From NCBI GenBank assembly GCA_963920765.1, contig OY987248.1, positions 17,270,539-17,334,538 of the forward strand: a DNA stretch of 64,000 bases, given 5' to 3'. The notes beneath the pieces were generated by a model that was given only the letters and a program-made list of their open reading frames with translations, did not search any database and had not been told where the DNA came from. Made by a program: the position numbers and the translations under genes. This stretch comes from Ulota crispa. Taxonomy: Eukaryota > Streptophyta > Bryopsida > Orthotrichales > Orthotrichaceae. Shown here piece after piece: positions 1-11,520 of the stretch (within the stretch, counting starts at the first letter, position 1; each line of letters opens with the position of its first letter).

Positions 1-714
1 GCGACGTGATGTTGTATTTAGTAAGCACGTCAAAACGACAAAATTGGAGAGAGAGAGAGAGAGCTCCAAACAACGGTGAATGTATACAATTATCCATAAG
101 AAAGTGAGCTCTTCACAAACCTTAATCTGATTCACCTCAACCAAAAAAACTAGTGACAATAGTCATGTTCATCAAAATGGCTTGAACTGTAACACAGAGC
201 TTGGAAAACTTGGACTAACATACATTTAAGGTAACGGGAGTTTAGAAAATCATGAACTCAGGGTCTAAGGCTAGAATAGTTAACTACTACAGAAGGCATC
301 CATGGCAACAGAAGAGAAACACTTTTGCAATGGTTTTGCAATGCATTGATGTGGAACACAATTTGGTTTGGACCTCCCTATATTCCTAATGCATAACAAA
401 AGTGTTATTAATCAAATGCTAAAGTATTGATTAGTGAATCCATGCTATTATATTGCAAAACTATTGCAAATCTATTGATTTACAATTGCAAGGTAATTTC
501 AAAATTATTATTGTTTTAGTATAAATACAATGCAATATTGTAACATAACTATTACAAATGCTAATTTACCTTTATAATTGTAGGACCAATGCAATCATAA
601 TGAAAAACTATATTTAAACCATTACAAAACCATTGAAATTTATATTGTGGATATTGCAAAACTATTGCAAAAACTGTTGCAAACGTTGTATTGTGTTGTA
701 GTATATATACTGAC
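1..714. other. Intron/flank, TTGCAA-rich AT tract
   Basis: If the exon at 715-933 is real, this is the beginning of its first intron on the minus strand, continuing past the window edge. No coding exon is seen in it. From about 325 to 690 the word TTGCAA or ATTGCAA recurs many times (for example around 445, 460, 650, 665 and 680), giving a loosely repetitive AT-rich tract. A short GA microsatellite lies at about 50-64. Confidence 0.4.
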
Positions 715-933
715 CTCTCCAGGAAGCGTTTCTTCATTAGTGTCCACCAGGCGACGCTTTAACGGTGCACTCACACTAACTGCCACGTCGACTGTTGCAG
801 GGGTGTCTTGTTTCAACGTCACCAGGCTTCGACGTCCTCCATACCGAGCTCCTTGTTCAGGTCCACCTCTTGCAGTAGTGCAGCTTGTTGTTAATACTAG
901 AAGTGCCAGAAAGCAGCGTTGAAAGGCCGCCAT
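715..933 (-). CDS. First exon of an unidentified secreted protein (partial)
   Basis: I do not recognise the protein. The ATG at 933 opens a 73-codon stretch beginning MAAFQRCFLALLVLTTSC, a typical secretory signal peptide: hydrophobic core, small residues, then the basic stretch ARGGPEQGARYGGRR. The frame continues with a Thr/Val-rich segment to GAG at 715, followed by a good 5' splice site (GTCAGT at 714-709). The intron and remaining exons would lie to the left, outside the window. The same frame is open for 52 codons upstream of 933 and includes another ATG at 1089, but that segment is Pro/Ser/His-rich and would bury the signal sequence, so it is more likely leader. GC content is higher than in the flanks, which supports a real exon. 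It may be a small secreted peptide or cell-wall protein precursor. No domain can be assigned. Confidence 0.45.
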
Positions 934-1314
934 TGCTGGGAGTGTGAGAGAGCTCAGGAAGGGAGATGGTGAGCTTGGGTGACATGAGAGTTCTGAGGAT
1001 GGAATGAGAGTGAAGGGGAATTGAGAGCGGTGCTTGTGGGGTTGAGATTCCAGCTCTTGATCTGCAGGTACATTCAAGTGGGAATGCATGGGGGTAGGTG
1101 CCTGTCCTTTGAGAGTCTGGTATGTACTTGAAGAAGTTCATTCAATTCCAGAGCGAGCTACTACCCCACTAGTGGGGGTGTCGCCCGGACGACCCTATAT
1201 TGTGAGAGCGTAAATTGGTGAGCCATTGTTTTGTGAGGACGAACAAATTTTGAGTTCAAAATCAATGAAAATACCAAAATAACAATAAGTTTAATAAGTT
1301 TTTCAAGAGATAAG

Positions 1315-1741
1315 CACTGGATTTAGAAAAAAAATGTATCTTAAATGACTTGTTCACAAGAACAACAAATGTTCTAAATAACTATAAACCTCATATTCAG
1401 TAATATGGGAGATTGGGTACCTCCCAAAATAACCAAAAGAAACATAAAACTTTTCAGTTTCATGTTAGTTTTGAAAGGTTTTATTGCAATTTAGGTCAAA
1501 TCGACCTAAATTGCAGTAAAACCTTCTAATTTTAAGTAAAATCTGAAAGGTTTTATGTCAATTCTAATCAAGTTGAAGTGACATAAAACCTTTTGTTGAC
1601 TTTCTTTTACATTACCTCTCATATCAATGGAAAACTCCCATTTTATCAAATATGAGGTTTATACATTGACTCAATTACAGTTGTCTAGGACATTTGCAGT
1701 GGTAGTGAACTAGTCATTTAGGACACGTTTTTCTTCTAGTG
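1315..1741. mobile_element. CACTA-like MITE with internal hairpins
   Basis: The ends are CACTGGATTTAGAAAAA on the left and TTTTTCTTCTAGTG on the right, the imperfect inverted CACTA-type terminus. Within it two further inverted repeats fold: about 1476-1527 (GGTTTTATTGCAATTTAGG against its complement) and about 1548-1600 (AAAGGTTTTATGTCA against TGACATAAAACCTTTT). A clean target duplication is not seen. A related orphan right end, ending TTTTCTTCTAGTG, is at about 50337-50361. There is no coding capacity. Confidence 0.5.
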
Positions 1742-3131
1742 AAAAGTTTTATATGCATAATTAGAGGGCCTTGTGTACCTGGTTATAGGTGGAATTTATT
1801 ATTTTGACAAAAAAATTCAAGCTCAAGGCTTAGAGCTCATGGATCCTTGATCATGAAAAAGCAATTCACATGGGGAAGTTGCCTCAGTAGGGTTGGTTTG
1901 GTTACTCCTTGCTGTAAGGTGAGTGCATCCATACGGTCATACCCAATTCTACTAAGACTACAAAGAGTTTGAGGCAAAATATGTTTTTCTTAAGAAGGAC
2001 AATAGGAAATACTGGGATAACAAATTCTTCATAACTTTGTTTTTGCAAAATTGAAAATAGAGTGAAGTTTGGAAGCTAAAAAGTGTTCTAGACCCATGTC
2101 CAATGTTTAAATCTCTTGCATTTTGACTCAACCAAGAGACTAATTCTTGCCCACTATAGTACTAGAAACAAAGGACACAGTGTCATAATTTTGTTGTGAA
2201 TAGAGTGATATTGTAATTGAAATTAATTAATATCTTAGCTAATGATCTTGACTTGTTCATTGCAAAACTCCAAACTTTCACACCTTGCACCTAAGGCAAA
2301 CTAGCATGCTCACTAAATCTTTGAAATCATCCCTTGCTAAAATTCAAAATCTCCTATTCTATTAACTAAGTATGGGCATGGCTGACAATGGGTACCTCCA
2401 CCATATTTTAGTGGCTTTAGTTGTGGTAGTCAAGCATACTGTCTTGTTTAAAAAAATTTAACCTATCTAAACGATATTTCACTTGTGAAAACTACACAAG
2501 TTGTTTCAATTATAGTGTCTTTCCACTAATAACCAACTAGCTCACACTAATTCAATAAATAATTAAAAATTCAAGGTGCACCAATAAAATAGTTTGTAAT
2601 TTGTTAGGTTGATTTACTATGTTGAAGGCTAATGCATTTAAATATTGCCTTACATGGTGTGATTTAAGTGGCCAAAATTTAAAAAAAATTGCATGTACTT
2701 ATCACAAATAAAATATATATGAAGGATGTTACATTATAAAGCATGTACTACCAAGTAGCTAATGTTTAAAGATTAGCATACGGTTAGTGGAAACCTTATT
2801 TGCATACTTGGAGAGATATATTTTGTTATCACACTAATTTGACAAAATTTACCCAATTTAGTGTGAAATAGTCTTTGCAAGTGCTATTCAAAATCTTATA
2901 TTTGTAAAAATAACTTGTGAATTTAATACGTGCTGCCATGAGGAGAATGTACTCAATTTGTCACAACCATGTTCCAAATTTGAAGTTCCCTACTTACCAA
3001 TGAGGAGCATAAATCTTGGTTGTAATGAGCACATTTCTTTTTAATCATGAAAAAGTTTTAATGTAATCGGAATGATTTCCTTTGCATAACTGAATGTGTT
3101 AACGCTAGAACCTCACAGTTTTTTATGCTCT
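1742..3131. other. Intergenic, no gene seen
   Basis: AT-rich sequence with stops in all frames. I see no gene, RNA gene or clear repeat here. Confidence 0.5.
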
Positions 3132-3524
3132 TTAACCCTTAAAGGACTGCTAGGTGGCCGTGGCATGCCCACAATGTAGCTTCAACAATATAAATATTGT
3201 AAATTCAACAGTGTTTTGGTTGATGAGCACCAATAGTATTGTTTCTAAAAGTTTCAAAAGTCAATAGTGCATGCTAACCTCATGAAAATTGCAATAAGGG
3301 CAGCTTAGGACCCAACACTGTGATGTTGAATTTTCTCACAATTTGGGTTACCTAAAAATACAAGTATATTTTAGAAGATTGTTATTTGCCTTCTATGATG
3401 GATCATGGGTTTACGGTCAATTTGGAAAAAAAAAAACAGATGAAAAACAACTTTTTTGTATTGTATAGATTATTTTTTCAAGGCCAAAGGACGATAATCG
3501 TCCTCATGGGCATTTAGGGGTTAA
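3132..3524. mobile_element. TTAA-flanked MITE, copy 1
   Basis: TTAA at 3132-3135 is followed by CCCTTAAAGGAC; the right end reads CATTTAGGGG followed by TTAA at 3521-3524. The body is 385 bp. The interior is similar along its length to the copy at 56923-57294 (shared words include CACCAATAGTATTG, CCTCATGAAAATTGCAA and CAGATGAAAAAC), so the two belong to one subfamily. Non-coding. Confidence 0.75.
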
Positions 3525-5231
3525 GCCATCATTTTAACAAAGAAGGCCATAAAGTGAGTTGAGGGCTAGAACCTTGATTGAACAATCATATTGAAACAAT
3601 TATCTCAAAGTATATTTGCATTTGGGGTAAAAAGTGATGTTTGTAATGTGAATCACAATCCAAAATTGTACCTAAGTTCACTCCAACAATCTTGGCAAAC
3701 ACCACTCTTTAACACCAAATGAGAGCCACTTTTCCCAACTATGATTTTCATGATTAGTCATAGTGAGCTAAATAAACACAACTTAATGTGATAGAAGGTC
3801 AAGCCTACATTGTGAACATCAATTTGTTAAAATGGCAATGTTCTAATGCTATTTTCATTTAGGGAGGAGAAGTGAGAGAAAAAAGAGGTGAGTCCACTAG
3901 TGGTTTGAAATGCAAAATGTATAGGTATTTTTTTGGTAAACATGCACAATAAATACAATTTCCACTCCAATAGTCCTGGCATTTAAAAATGTTTGCTTCT
4001 TTTTTTTGCAAATTCTTGAGCCATTTTAATGGAATATCGCCATTTGAATTAGATTGACATTTGGGATAATTCACATTTGTATTTGGTTGTTGCAACTCAA
4101 ACAAACTTCCTGATATGATTCTCTCTCAAGTTTATGGTTGTATTTTTCATGGAGTGGTACTCCAGATCTCATCCATTCAGTTTCAGCAAGGAACTTCATC
4201 TCTTTTTTTGCAAGTACTGTCTGTAAAAAGATAAAGGGCGGTCCTCTTTCTCATGTCCCAAAGTCCCAAATTTTATTAAATTCTCAAAGCTTGAAAGGTT
4301 GAGAGGTTGGGACTTGTAGCCAGAGTGGCGAGATCCAAAAAAAGAATAGGAATGTCAGCCAACTGAAATGTCAAAAAACCAATTGAAATTTTGATTAATG
4401 GTTAATAAATCAGTTAGATTTTTGTAAAGTGTCTAATAGCCTAAGTATATAGGCAATATCTAATGAATGTATTGGCTACATAGGAGTATTTTTTGGAAAT
4501 TTTGGTGTCATGGAAATTTTGGCGTCAGGAAAGTGGAACTTGCTGTGGGAATTGGATATAACAAAATGGAGAATCCCAACTTGTAAATCAAGTCCCAAGT
4601 ATATTTTTGCATAAAACATTCAAGCGCTCATGTGAAATTTGTTTCTTAGCTTGTCTAGAATTCAACAAAATAGGGAACTAGAATAGAATTGAAATTTGAA
4701 AAGTTAGGACTTGGGACATTGTGTGGTGAATCACCCCTATAAGATAATTAAACATGGTTGTAAGAAAATATATTCTATAATGGATGGTTTTGAGGCATTC
4801 AATAAGATTCATTGATTTTAACTCCTATGCTTTACAAAAAATCAAAAAAAAAAAAATGAAACCTATACATGTAAAGTTTATGCTCTTAGCTTTCAAGTCA
4901 ACACTATGTTCATGAAAACATCACATGGCATATGAATACATCAAAAAGTGACATTTTTGCAAGTTGAAGGAACATTGGTCTCAAATTTGTGACAAATGCC
5001 AAGTGTGTTAAGCACCATATTGCAAGATCTCAAGTTTCAATTTCAAATTTCAAATTTTTGCTTGATGACAAGTTCCGCTACCATTTTTGTTTGCACTTTT
5101 ACAATTTCATAAAATGAGAATTCAAATTATTACATATTCACAAATTTGCAAGAAATTGTGCACAATGATACTTCTAGAACATATAAATTGATTTGCATTC
5201 AACTTGAATTCATTACTTGTAGTTTCAAAAT
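3525..5231. other. Intergenic with a weak inverted repeat
   Basis: No gene seen. An imperfect inverted pair (CATGTCCCAAAGTCCCAA at about 4252 and AGGACTTGGGACATT at about 4705) may mark an old foldback element of about 470 bp. The sequence just outside its right end (GTGAATCACCCCTA) resembles GTGAACCACCCCTAA near 22187 and GTAAACCGCCCCTAA near 30653, so a dispersed repeat family is likely. Confidence 0.35.
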
Positions 5232-5552
5232 GAGAGGTAAATTTTAGATATCTATCATCAACAAGTTGAATTTGGAAAATTTAAATTCACATGTGGATTC
5301 AAAAACCTTGATTTAGTCTAAAATTACAAAGGAGGATGCAAATTAACAATGCCCATTGGCAAAGCTTTTTCTTTTTTACAAACAAGGGTTAAAATAATCA
5401 TTTGCCTTGTAATTAAGCTTTTAATTGTATCCTCTTTGTAATTATAGACTAAATCAAAACCTCTTAATCCAAATGTGAATTCAAATTATCTAAGATTTAC
5501 CCCCCGAATGTGCAAATAACAAACCCAGGGTGTGCATACATCAATTCCCATT
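5232..5552. repeat. Foldback family B, degraded copy
   Basis: The left arm contains GGTAAATTTTAGATATCTA and the central word ATGCCCATTGGCAAAGCTTT; the right arm contains TCTAAGATTTACCCCCC and ends GCATACATCAATTCCCA. These words match the better preserved copies at 24363-24895, 41091-41503 and 56261-56675. Left end degraded. Confidence 0.5.
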
Positions 5553-6488
5553 ATAAATAACAAAAACCCTAATCATATTGAAGTTATTTGTTCACGCACA
5601 TGATGAGAAATTTTGCATGAGAACCATAAACCATCATCTACTCTACATGATTAAGTGTGGCCAACCTAATAAACACATCACATTCAAATGTAACATTGTG
5701 TTTGTGAAAACGTCACATTTGAATGCAACATTTTGTTGAAGACCAAAGAAAATCCTAATCACAATCACAGGCAACGATTTGGGTGTATGTGCACAAAATT
5801 TTGTCATTGTTTACAATGCTAAATAATTTCAAAACGTACATGTTCTTTACTTCACATTGCAATTCACATTGCAGACGAGGTTCTTTTCTTAAAATGCAAA
5901 AACGCTACTTGTAACACTTTTCACATGACATCAAACGTTTTCATAAACATGACCTTATGATGAAGTTGTCACAAGACTAGAGTGCAATGAGATGCATTCC
6001 CCAGAAGCCCTAAACAGAAGAAATTATTCTCGTTTGGAAGGTAAAGAATAATCTTTGCCGCACTAATCAGCACTTCAACATCAGCAGGAGTGTGAATTTG
6101 GGGAAATTTGCTAAACTTTGTGAAAATATTTGCACTAGGTTTAGATCTGTTACACAATCTCAAAGTAAGAGTGTTGTCGTTAACATGGGATCCGGTCCCT
6201 AACGATCATTACTCTACAAGCTCATTGAGAAAGAACAAAAGAGAAGATTTACAAACACCAAACATTAGCAGAAATCCCTGTAACAAATACTCATACTTAT
6301 CCTCTTTATCTAGTGATCAAACAGCCTTCATTTACAGCTCTTCAACTTCTAATCTGACAAAATAGAGAGAAAGTGCAGAAATCACATCAACAGGAGGGGT
6401 ATTGCACACACTCAAAACCGTGCAGTACCCCAGAGTGACCTTAAATTAATTCAAAGTTGGTCATTTTAAAGAACCCCAAGAGACAAGT
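5553..6488. other. Intergenic, no gene seen
   Basis: Short open frames near 5969-6365 have no recognisable domain, no codon bias and no plausible splice context. I treat them as chance. Confidence 0.45.
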
Positions 6489-7935
6489 TTAGGTTAACCA
6501 AAAAGTCTTTTCACTCTTTTCAGCAACCAGTTATTCTACCGACAATCTAACATTCTACACAAATCACATCTTCATAAAAAAGATCCCTCATAATTGAAAG
6601 TCTCCACAGAAATACCAACAAAGTTTGAACCACAAACAACACTATCTTAAACCATCTTTTGGTATTATTTTTAGATATCAACACCAGAAATGTGTCCAGT
6701 CCACGTACCCTAAAAAGATGTAAAATAGCCTTCCATGAAGAGGTTCCACCTAAAACCAAACTAAAAGCTTAGGTAAACTACAAAATTGTTCACTTTCTCA
6801 TCAATCAGTTGTTCTACCGACAGTCTACCATTCTACACAAATCACATCTTCACCAAAAAAAATTCCCATGATTCAAAGTCTCCACAGAAACACCAACAAA
6901 ATTTGAAACACGAACAACACTTGCTGCAAATCGTGAAGCATCTTCAAATATTATTTTTGGATGTCAACACCAGAAACATGTCCAGAAAACCCTAAACCCT
7001 AAAAAACATGTACAAAAAAAACCTTACATGAAGAGGTTCCACCTAAAACAAAAACCTAAAAGCTTGGGTTGACCACAAAGTTTCACTTTTATCAGCAATC
7101 AGTTGTTCTACCAACAATCTATCATTCTACACAAATCACATCTTCATCAAAAAGATACCTCATCATTCAGAGTCTCCACAGACACACCAACAAACTTTAA
7201 AAGACAAACAATACTTGTTGCAAATCGAAACACATCATTTACAGTATTTTTAGATATCAACACCAGAAATACGTCCAATCCACATACCCTAAAAAGATGC
7301 AGAAAAAATCTTATATGACAAGGTTCCACCTAAAACTTAACCAAAAACTTAGGTTGACTACAAAGCTGTTCACTTTATCATCTACCAACAATCTAGCATT
7401 CTACACAAATCACATCTTCGTCAAAAAGACACCTCATAATTCAAAGTCTCCACACAGAAACCAACAAAAGTTTGAAATACGAACAACACTTGTTGCAAAT
7501 CGTGAACCATCTCCAAGTATTATTCTTGGATGTCGACACCAGAAACATGTCCAATAAACCCTAAACCCTAAAAAACATGTAAAAAAAAAATCTTACACGA
7601 AGACGTTTCCTCCTAAACCTAAACCCTAGAAGCTTGGATTAACCACAAAGTTTTCACTTTTATCAGCAATCAGTTATTCTATCAACAATCTAGCATTCTA
7701 CACAAATCACATCTTCATCAAAAAGACACCTCAGAATTCAGAGTCTCCACACAGATACCCACAAAAGTTTGAAACACAAACAACACTTGTTGCAAATCGT
7801 GAACCATCTTCAAGTATTATTTTTGGATGTCAACACCAGAAACATGTCCAGAAAACCCTAAACCATAAGAAATATGTAAAAAAAGAATCTAACATGAAAA
7901 TAGTTTCCTCTTAAAACTAAAACCTAAACCCTAAA
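6489..7935. repeat. Five-copy ~285 bp tandem array 3' of the PORR gene
   Basis: Units start near 6489, 6772, 7067, 7352 and 7636, each beginning with a variant of GGTTNACCACAAAGTTTTCAC and carrying ATTCTACACAAATCACATCT, GTCTCCACAGA and AACACCAGAAA. Spacing is 283-300 bp. Some units contain AAACCCTAAACCCTAA, a telobox-like motif (about 6990, 7555, 7855). The array lies immediately downstream, in gene orientation, of the PORR stop codon, so it probably lies in or beside the 3' UTR. The short open frames inside it are repeat artefacts. Confidence 0.85.
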
Positions 7936-7939
7936 AGCT

Positions 7940-9391
7940 TTACCAAATTTCTCTAGGACCCACAGGCACTCTCTGCAAATATTGCAAATGTGGAGGCAAT
8001 TTACTCACCGACCGCACAGAAGCCACGTCACCATCACCATCCTCCTCGTCCTCATCCCAGTCATCATCATCCTCACCCTCGTCCTCATCGTCCTCATCAT
8101 CATCACTAACCTCGTCCAGCTTCTCATCAATCACGCCTTGAGCAACAAGAGTAGCCATTTGCTCTTTCAACAAAACCAAAGGATCCTTAACCTTAAGCTC
8201 CGAATCATCATAAGCTTCTCGAAGAAACACACTATCACGAGTCCCTTTCAACGAAACATAAAAAAACTCCGGATGTCTGATAAGCATGGCCCTAATTCTC
8301 TGGGAGAATTTAAAATCACGACGAAAATGAGTGAGATGATCCACAAGTATCTTCTTCTCCGAAGTCAAGCTCAAAAGCTCATGCACCACCAAAACTGCAG
8401 CCTTCTCTGCTTCAGGAGTACTAGGGTTTAACTCAGCTTTATCACCATATGGCGATATGGCAGGCACTTCCTGAAACTTTAACAACTTTTCCCGGTCCTT
8501 CTTCTTAATCTGATGACCTTTCGGTAAGTTAAGATTCTTCTTTTGAAACCTCGGAGTACGCGCAACAACAGATTCTTCTTCTTCTTCTTCGTCTTCGCCA
8601 AAACTTTTTGAGAGATCCTGTTCTAATTGCTTTCTAGCTATGGCTTTATTTAGGGTTACTTGCTCCAACGCTGTCACTGCAAGAGCAGGATCATACTCCT
8701 CGAGAATCAGAAGAGGACCTAACCCACAAGTACCGAGCTTAAAATACCGACGATTCCGAGCGAAGAAATCCGAAGTGGAGAAGTCATCTGGTAACCCTAA
8801 TTCACGACGAATGTGTTTGAGTTTCTGAATGGCGATGCTCTTGTCAATGGACATCATTAAGAGCTTGCGGAGTTTTGTCACGGTCACCTCTTCCATCTCC
8901 TTGGTGAGTTTGACTTCTTCTCGGTACTGCTTTCGTGCTTGTGCAGTAAACCTAAAATACTTCGCATTGCAACCTTCTTCAAAAACCTCGAACACCGCGG
9001 GGAACTTGTTCAGTAACGCCACGACTCGCTTCTTCCCTGTTAACCCTAATTGCTTCCTGTGTTTCCCCAAGTCTCGTAACGACATTACCTGGCCCGGTTG
9101 CTTCACGAGGACCTCCTTGATCTTCATCACGCGCTTCAGCTTCTTCTCGCCTTGGATCACGGAGTCGAGCTTGTAGTCCTTCTTTCGCTTGATCACGGCT
9201 GTTGTCGTCAGAGAGCGCTTCGGTTGGGTTCGAGAAAAGTCGCAACAACAGAGGCTCCGCGTGGTTCCGAAGAAGGAGTTTTGCGCAAATGCGATGGAGT
9301 TTGGAGGTGGAATGAGCGATGATGATGAAGAAGGCGAGCGAGTTGCACTCGTGGTTGCTAGTCCACCCGCTATGGATACTTGCAACGCCAT
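7940..9391 (-). CDS. PORR-domain organelle RNA-binding protein (WTF1-like)
   Basis: Single-exon gene of 483 residues. Proteins with the plant organelle RNA recognition domain bind organellar RNA and usually promote group II intron splicing in chloroplasts or mitochondria. I start at the ATG at 9391; the frame is open back to 9400 but has no earlier ATG, and an in-frame TGA lies just upstream. Residues 1-70 are Ser/Thr/Ala-rich with few acids, like a plastid or mitochondrial presequence. The PORR region runs from about residue 68 (KRKKDYKLDSVIQ) to about 410, with the expected blocks KFPAVFEVFEEG, KYFRFTAQA, FFARNRRYFKLG, HLTHFRRDF and RHPEFFYVSLKG. A strongly acidic Asp/Glu tail (about 434-466) precedes the C-terminal HLQYLQRVP; WTF1-type members have a similar acidic C-terminus from my recollection of the family. 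No introns. A five-copy tandem array abuts the stop codon. The WTF1 subgroup assignment is an inference; the domain assignment is firm. Confidence 0.88.
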   Translation of the reverse strand: MALQVSIAGGLATTSATRSPSSSSSLIPPPNSIAFAQNSFFGTTRSLCCCDFSRTQPKRSLTTTAVIKRKKDYKLDSVIQGEKKLKRVMKIKEVLVKQPGQVMSLRDLGKHRKQLGLTGKKRVVALLNKFPAVFEVFEEGCNAKYFRFTAQARKQYREEVKLTKEMEEVTVTKLRKLLMMSIDKSIAIQKLKHIRRELGLPDDFSTSDFFARNRRYFKLGTCGLGPLLILEEYDPALAVTALEQVTLNKAIARKQLEQDLSKSFGEDEEEEEESVVARTPRFQKKNLNLPKGHQIKKKDREKLLKFQEVPAISPYGDKAELNPSTPEAEKAAVLVVHELLSLTSEKKILVDHLTHFRRDFKFSQRIRAMLIRHPEFFYVSLKGTRDSVFLREAYDDSELKVKDPLVLLKEQMATLVAQGVIDEKLDEVSDDDEDDEDEGEDDDDWDEDEEDGDGDVASVRSVSKLPPHLQYLQRVPVGPREIW

Positions 9392-9822
9392 CGCTGCCAC
9401 GTTTTCTAAACAAAACCAAGGTGTTCAAAAACTTCGCTAGACACAGAACGGAGAAACAACAATCGTGATAGCTTTAAGAGGTTTAGAAAGGTTTGATAGG
9501 GGTTTGATAGCTTGGATTTTAGCGACAAAAGGTTCGAATGGGGAGTTTGATGAAAAAGCCAGGTTTGTGAGATTGAAAACGTAAGACTATGTGGAAGTCT
9601 GGATTCCGTGGGAATGGTTTCTCGAAGCGCCCGGAAGGGGGATAATCCCTATCCAGTGGCACAGTTCTGGTAGTGCACGTCACCCGTGCTGCTTTGTATG
9701 ATATGTGTATATTGGTCATGCCGCTTAAACCCTGCTGAGGACATCTTCAATGTAACCGGTAAACAGGCCCGGTATAACAAACCTGATTTTTTAATTAACG
9801 ATTGATCATAAAATAAAAATTA
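9392..9822. other. 5' flank of the PORR gene
   Basis: Presumed leader and promoter of the minus-strand PORR gene, with GC-richer sequence to about 9760. No clear TATA element or second gene is seen. Confidence 0.4.
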
Positions 9823-10400
9823 CTCCCTCTGTCCCATTATAAAGCTCCAAAAAACTTCTCCATGAGGGACTAACTATATTTTGTCGTTATGTTAGTGACA
9901 AATGCATTCTAGAATCAAAATACCACCTACCAAATATCTGCAAAATCTCAAGTTTTTATGTTGCCGTTTACACCCAAATTTCATGCAAAAAGTAGCATAT
10001 TTGTGCATAGTTTGTGAAGGCTGCTGACTCCTCATTATTTTAGTTTTTGTACTAATGACACATGCATTCTAGAATCAATATACCATCTGCTAAATATGTG
10101 CAAAATCTTCAGCTTTGATGTTGCCGTTTGGGCACCCAAATTTCGTGCAAAAAGTATCATACTTGTACATGTTGCTAGCTCCTCATTATTGGAGATTTAA
10201 ATATTAGTAGCAACAATGGTACCTCATATGGGCAAGGCCAAGCTTGTTAGGAGAGGAATGCTCTTTAATTGCTTAACTTGACCCCATGAGATCATTGGAC
10301 ATGACAAACATTTTCTCAGCAATTGAAATTAGCAAAAGGGAGCTTTTTAGTGTGACAAGAACTATGCCTAATTTGGAGCTTTATATTGGGATAGAAGGAG
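9823..10400. mobile_element. Stowaway-like MITE with TA duplication
   Basis: Begins CTCCCTCTGTCCCATTATA after TA (9821-9822) and ends TTGGGATAGAAGGAG before TA (10401-10402). That is the Stowaway (Tc1/mariner) terminus CTCCCTCYGTCCC with its TA target duplication. At 578 bp it is long for the family because a middle segment is duplicated: GACAAATGCATTCTAGAATC (about 9897) and GACACATGCATTCTAGAATC (about 10058) each start a ~160 bp similar block. A related fragment is at 25365-25503. Confidence 0.7.
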
Positions 10401-10758
10401 TATATGATTTGAAGGGCAAGACTTTTCTTGTTGTAAGGTAGTGTGCTCATAAATGGACCATCTAAGGGCTGAAATTGAATTTTTGGGAGGTGTAACTTCT
10501 TGAAAGATTTTTCAGTCAATTTTCCTTGAAAGATAAGAGGAATTGACATCTAATCCAAGTTATTTCATAATTTTTGAAGCTTTCTAGAATTAGTCATGAA
10601 ATTTTGAAGTGGAAACGTCATAGGTCTCTAAAATGGTTCACCTCCTCAAATGTACACTACCTGTACATTGTTGAAGCCTAAAAAAAAACATGTACAAACT
10701 CAAAACATTTTAGAGCGTGAACTATTTTAGAGCACACTACCTTAAAATTGTAATAAAA

Positions 10759-11520
10759 TTTGGGTTTGGACACTGACTAATCTAGATATATCTCATCAAA
10801 TATTAGCAAAATTCCAAAAAAATTAGAGGGTTCATCATATCAAGCCTAAAAAAGGAAAATTCAGCCAAGGTGACTGTATAATACTACAAGGACACTACAT
10901 TATTGTCCCCTTAGTTGACTTTGCTTTTTTTAGGCTTGGTTTAGAGAGTCCTCTAATTTTCTTGGAAGCTAGTTAACATTTGATGAAATATATCTAAATT
11001 AGTCAATGTAAAAACCCAAATGTTGTTGCATTTTCATAACAATATTTTCAATACCCTTCAAATCATTAAAAAAATTTAACTTCATTATCTATTAAAAACT
11101 AGGCTTGCTATACCGGGCATGTTTACCACTTGCATTGATTAAACCTTGCTAACTGCGCTTAAATTTTACTAACAGAGTCCAAATCCTTAGAAAGGGGCAT
11201 TTCATACTATGGTGCAACACAGCATGAAGCAACACAGATCTTACAAGTTACAACTGTATGAGTTGTTTAAAGCACAATTCACTAAGTTGAACTTCTTTAT
11301 AATAAGGTTATAGAATAAAAGTTACAAATATTGGAGTGTTATTGTTCACCAAAAACAAGTTATTGACATCCAAAATCAACAATTATTTGGCATTTTTGGT
11401 CAAAATTTTATTGGTTTATGATGTCTTACACAAAATATCTCACACCTCATTGTAATCTCATAATCTAATAAGTAGAAAGAAAAAGTTGAGGTTTAGCAAT
11501 TCACACTATGTTTCATAACA
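10759..11520. repeat. Long dispersed repeat, copy 1 (foldback E plus tail)
   Basis: The first part (10759-11020) is an inverted repeat: TTTGGGTTTGGACACTGACT on the left against the complement of AGTCAATGTAAAAACCCAAA on the right. It is followed by a unique tail to about 11520. The same string of sequence, with insertions, recurs at 19315-21945 (shared words include CTTGCTATAC, GAAGCAACACAGATCT, ATGAGTTGTT and CACACTATGTTTCATAAC). The tail has a single TTAA at 11159-11162 exactly where the second copy contains an 874 bp insertion. Confidence 0.7.

Noticed and set aside
6985..7010. Interstitial telomere repeat
   Set aside because: Only two contiguous CCCTAAA units in each tandem copy; more likely a telobox-like motif within the unit than former telomere DNA.
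6547..7557. Several 60-86 codon frames on both strands
   Set aside because: They recur once per unit of the 285-bp tandem array and are shifted or broken in neighbouring units, so they are not conserved coding sequence.
7982..9428. Open frames of 62-149 codons overlapping the PORR gene on both strands
   Set aside because: Shadows of the true gene; they follow acidic or Ser-rich codon repeats in another frame.
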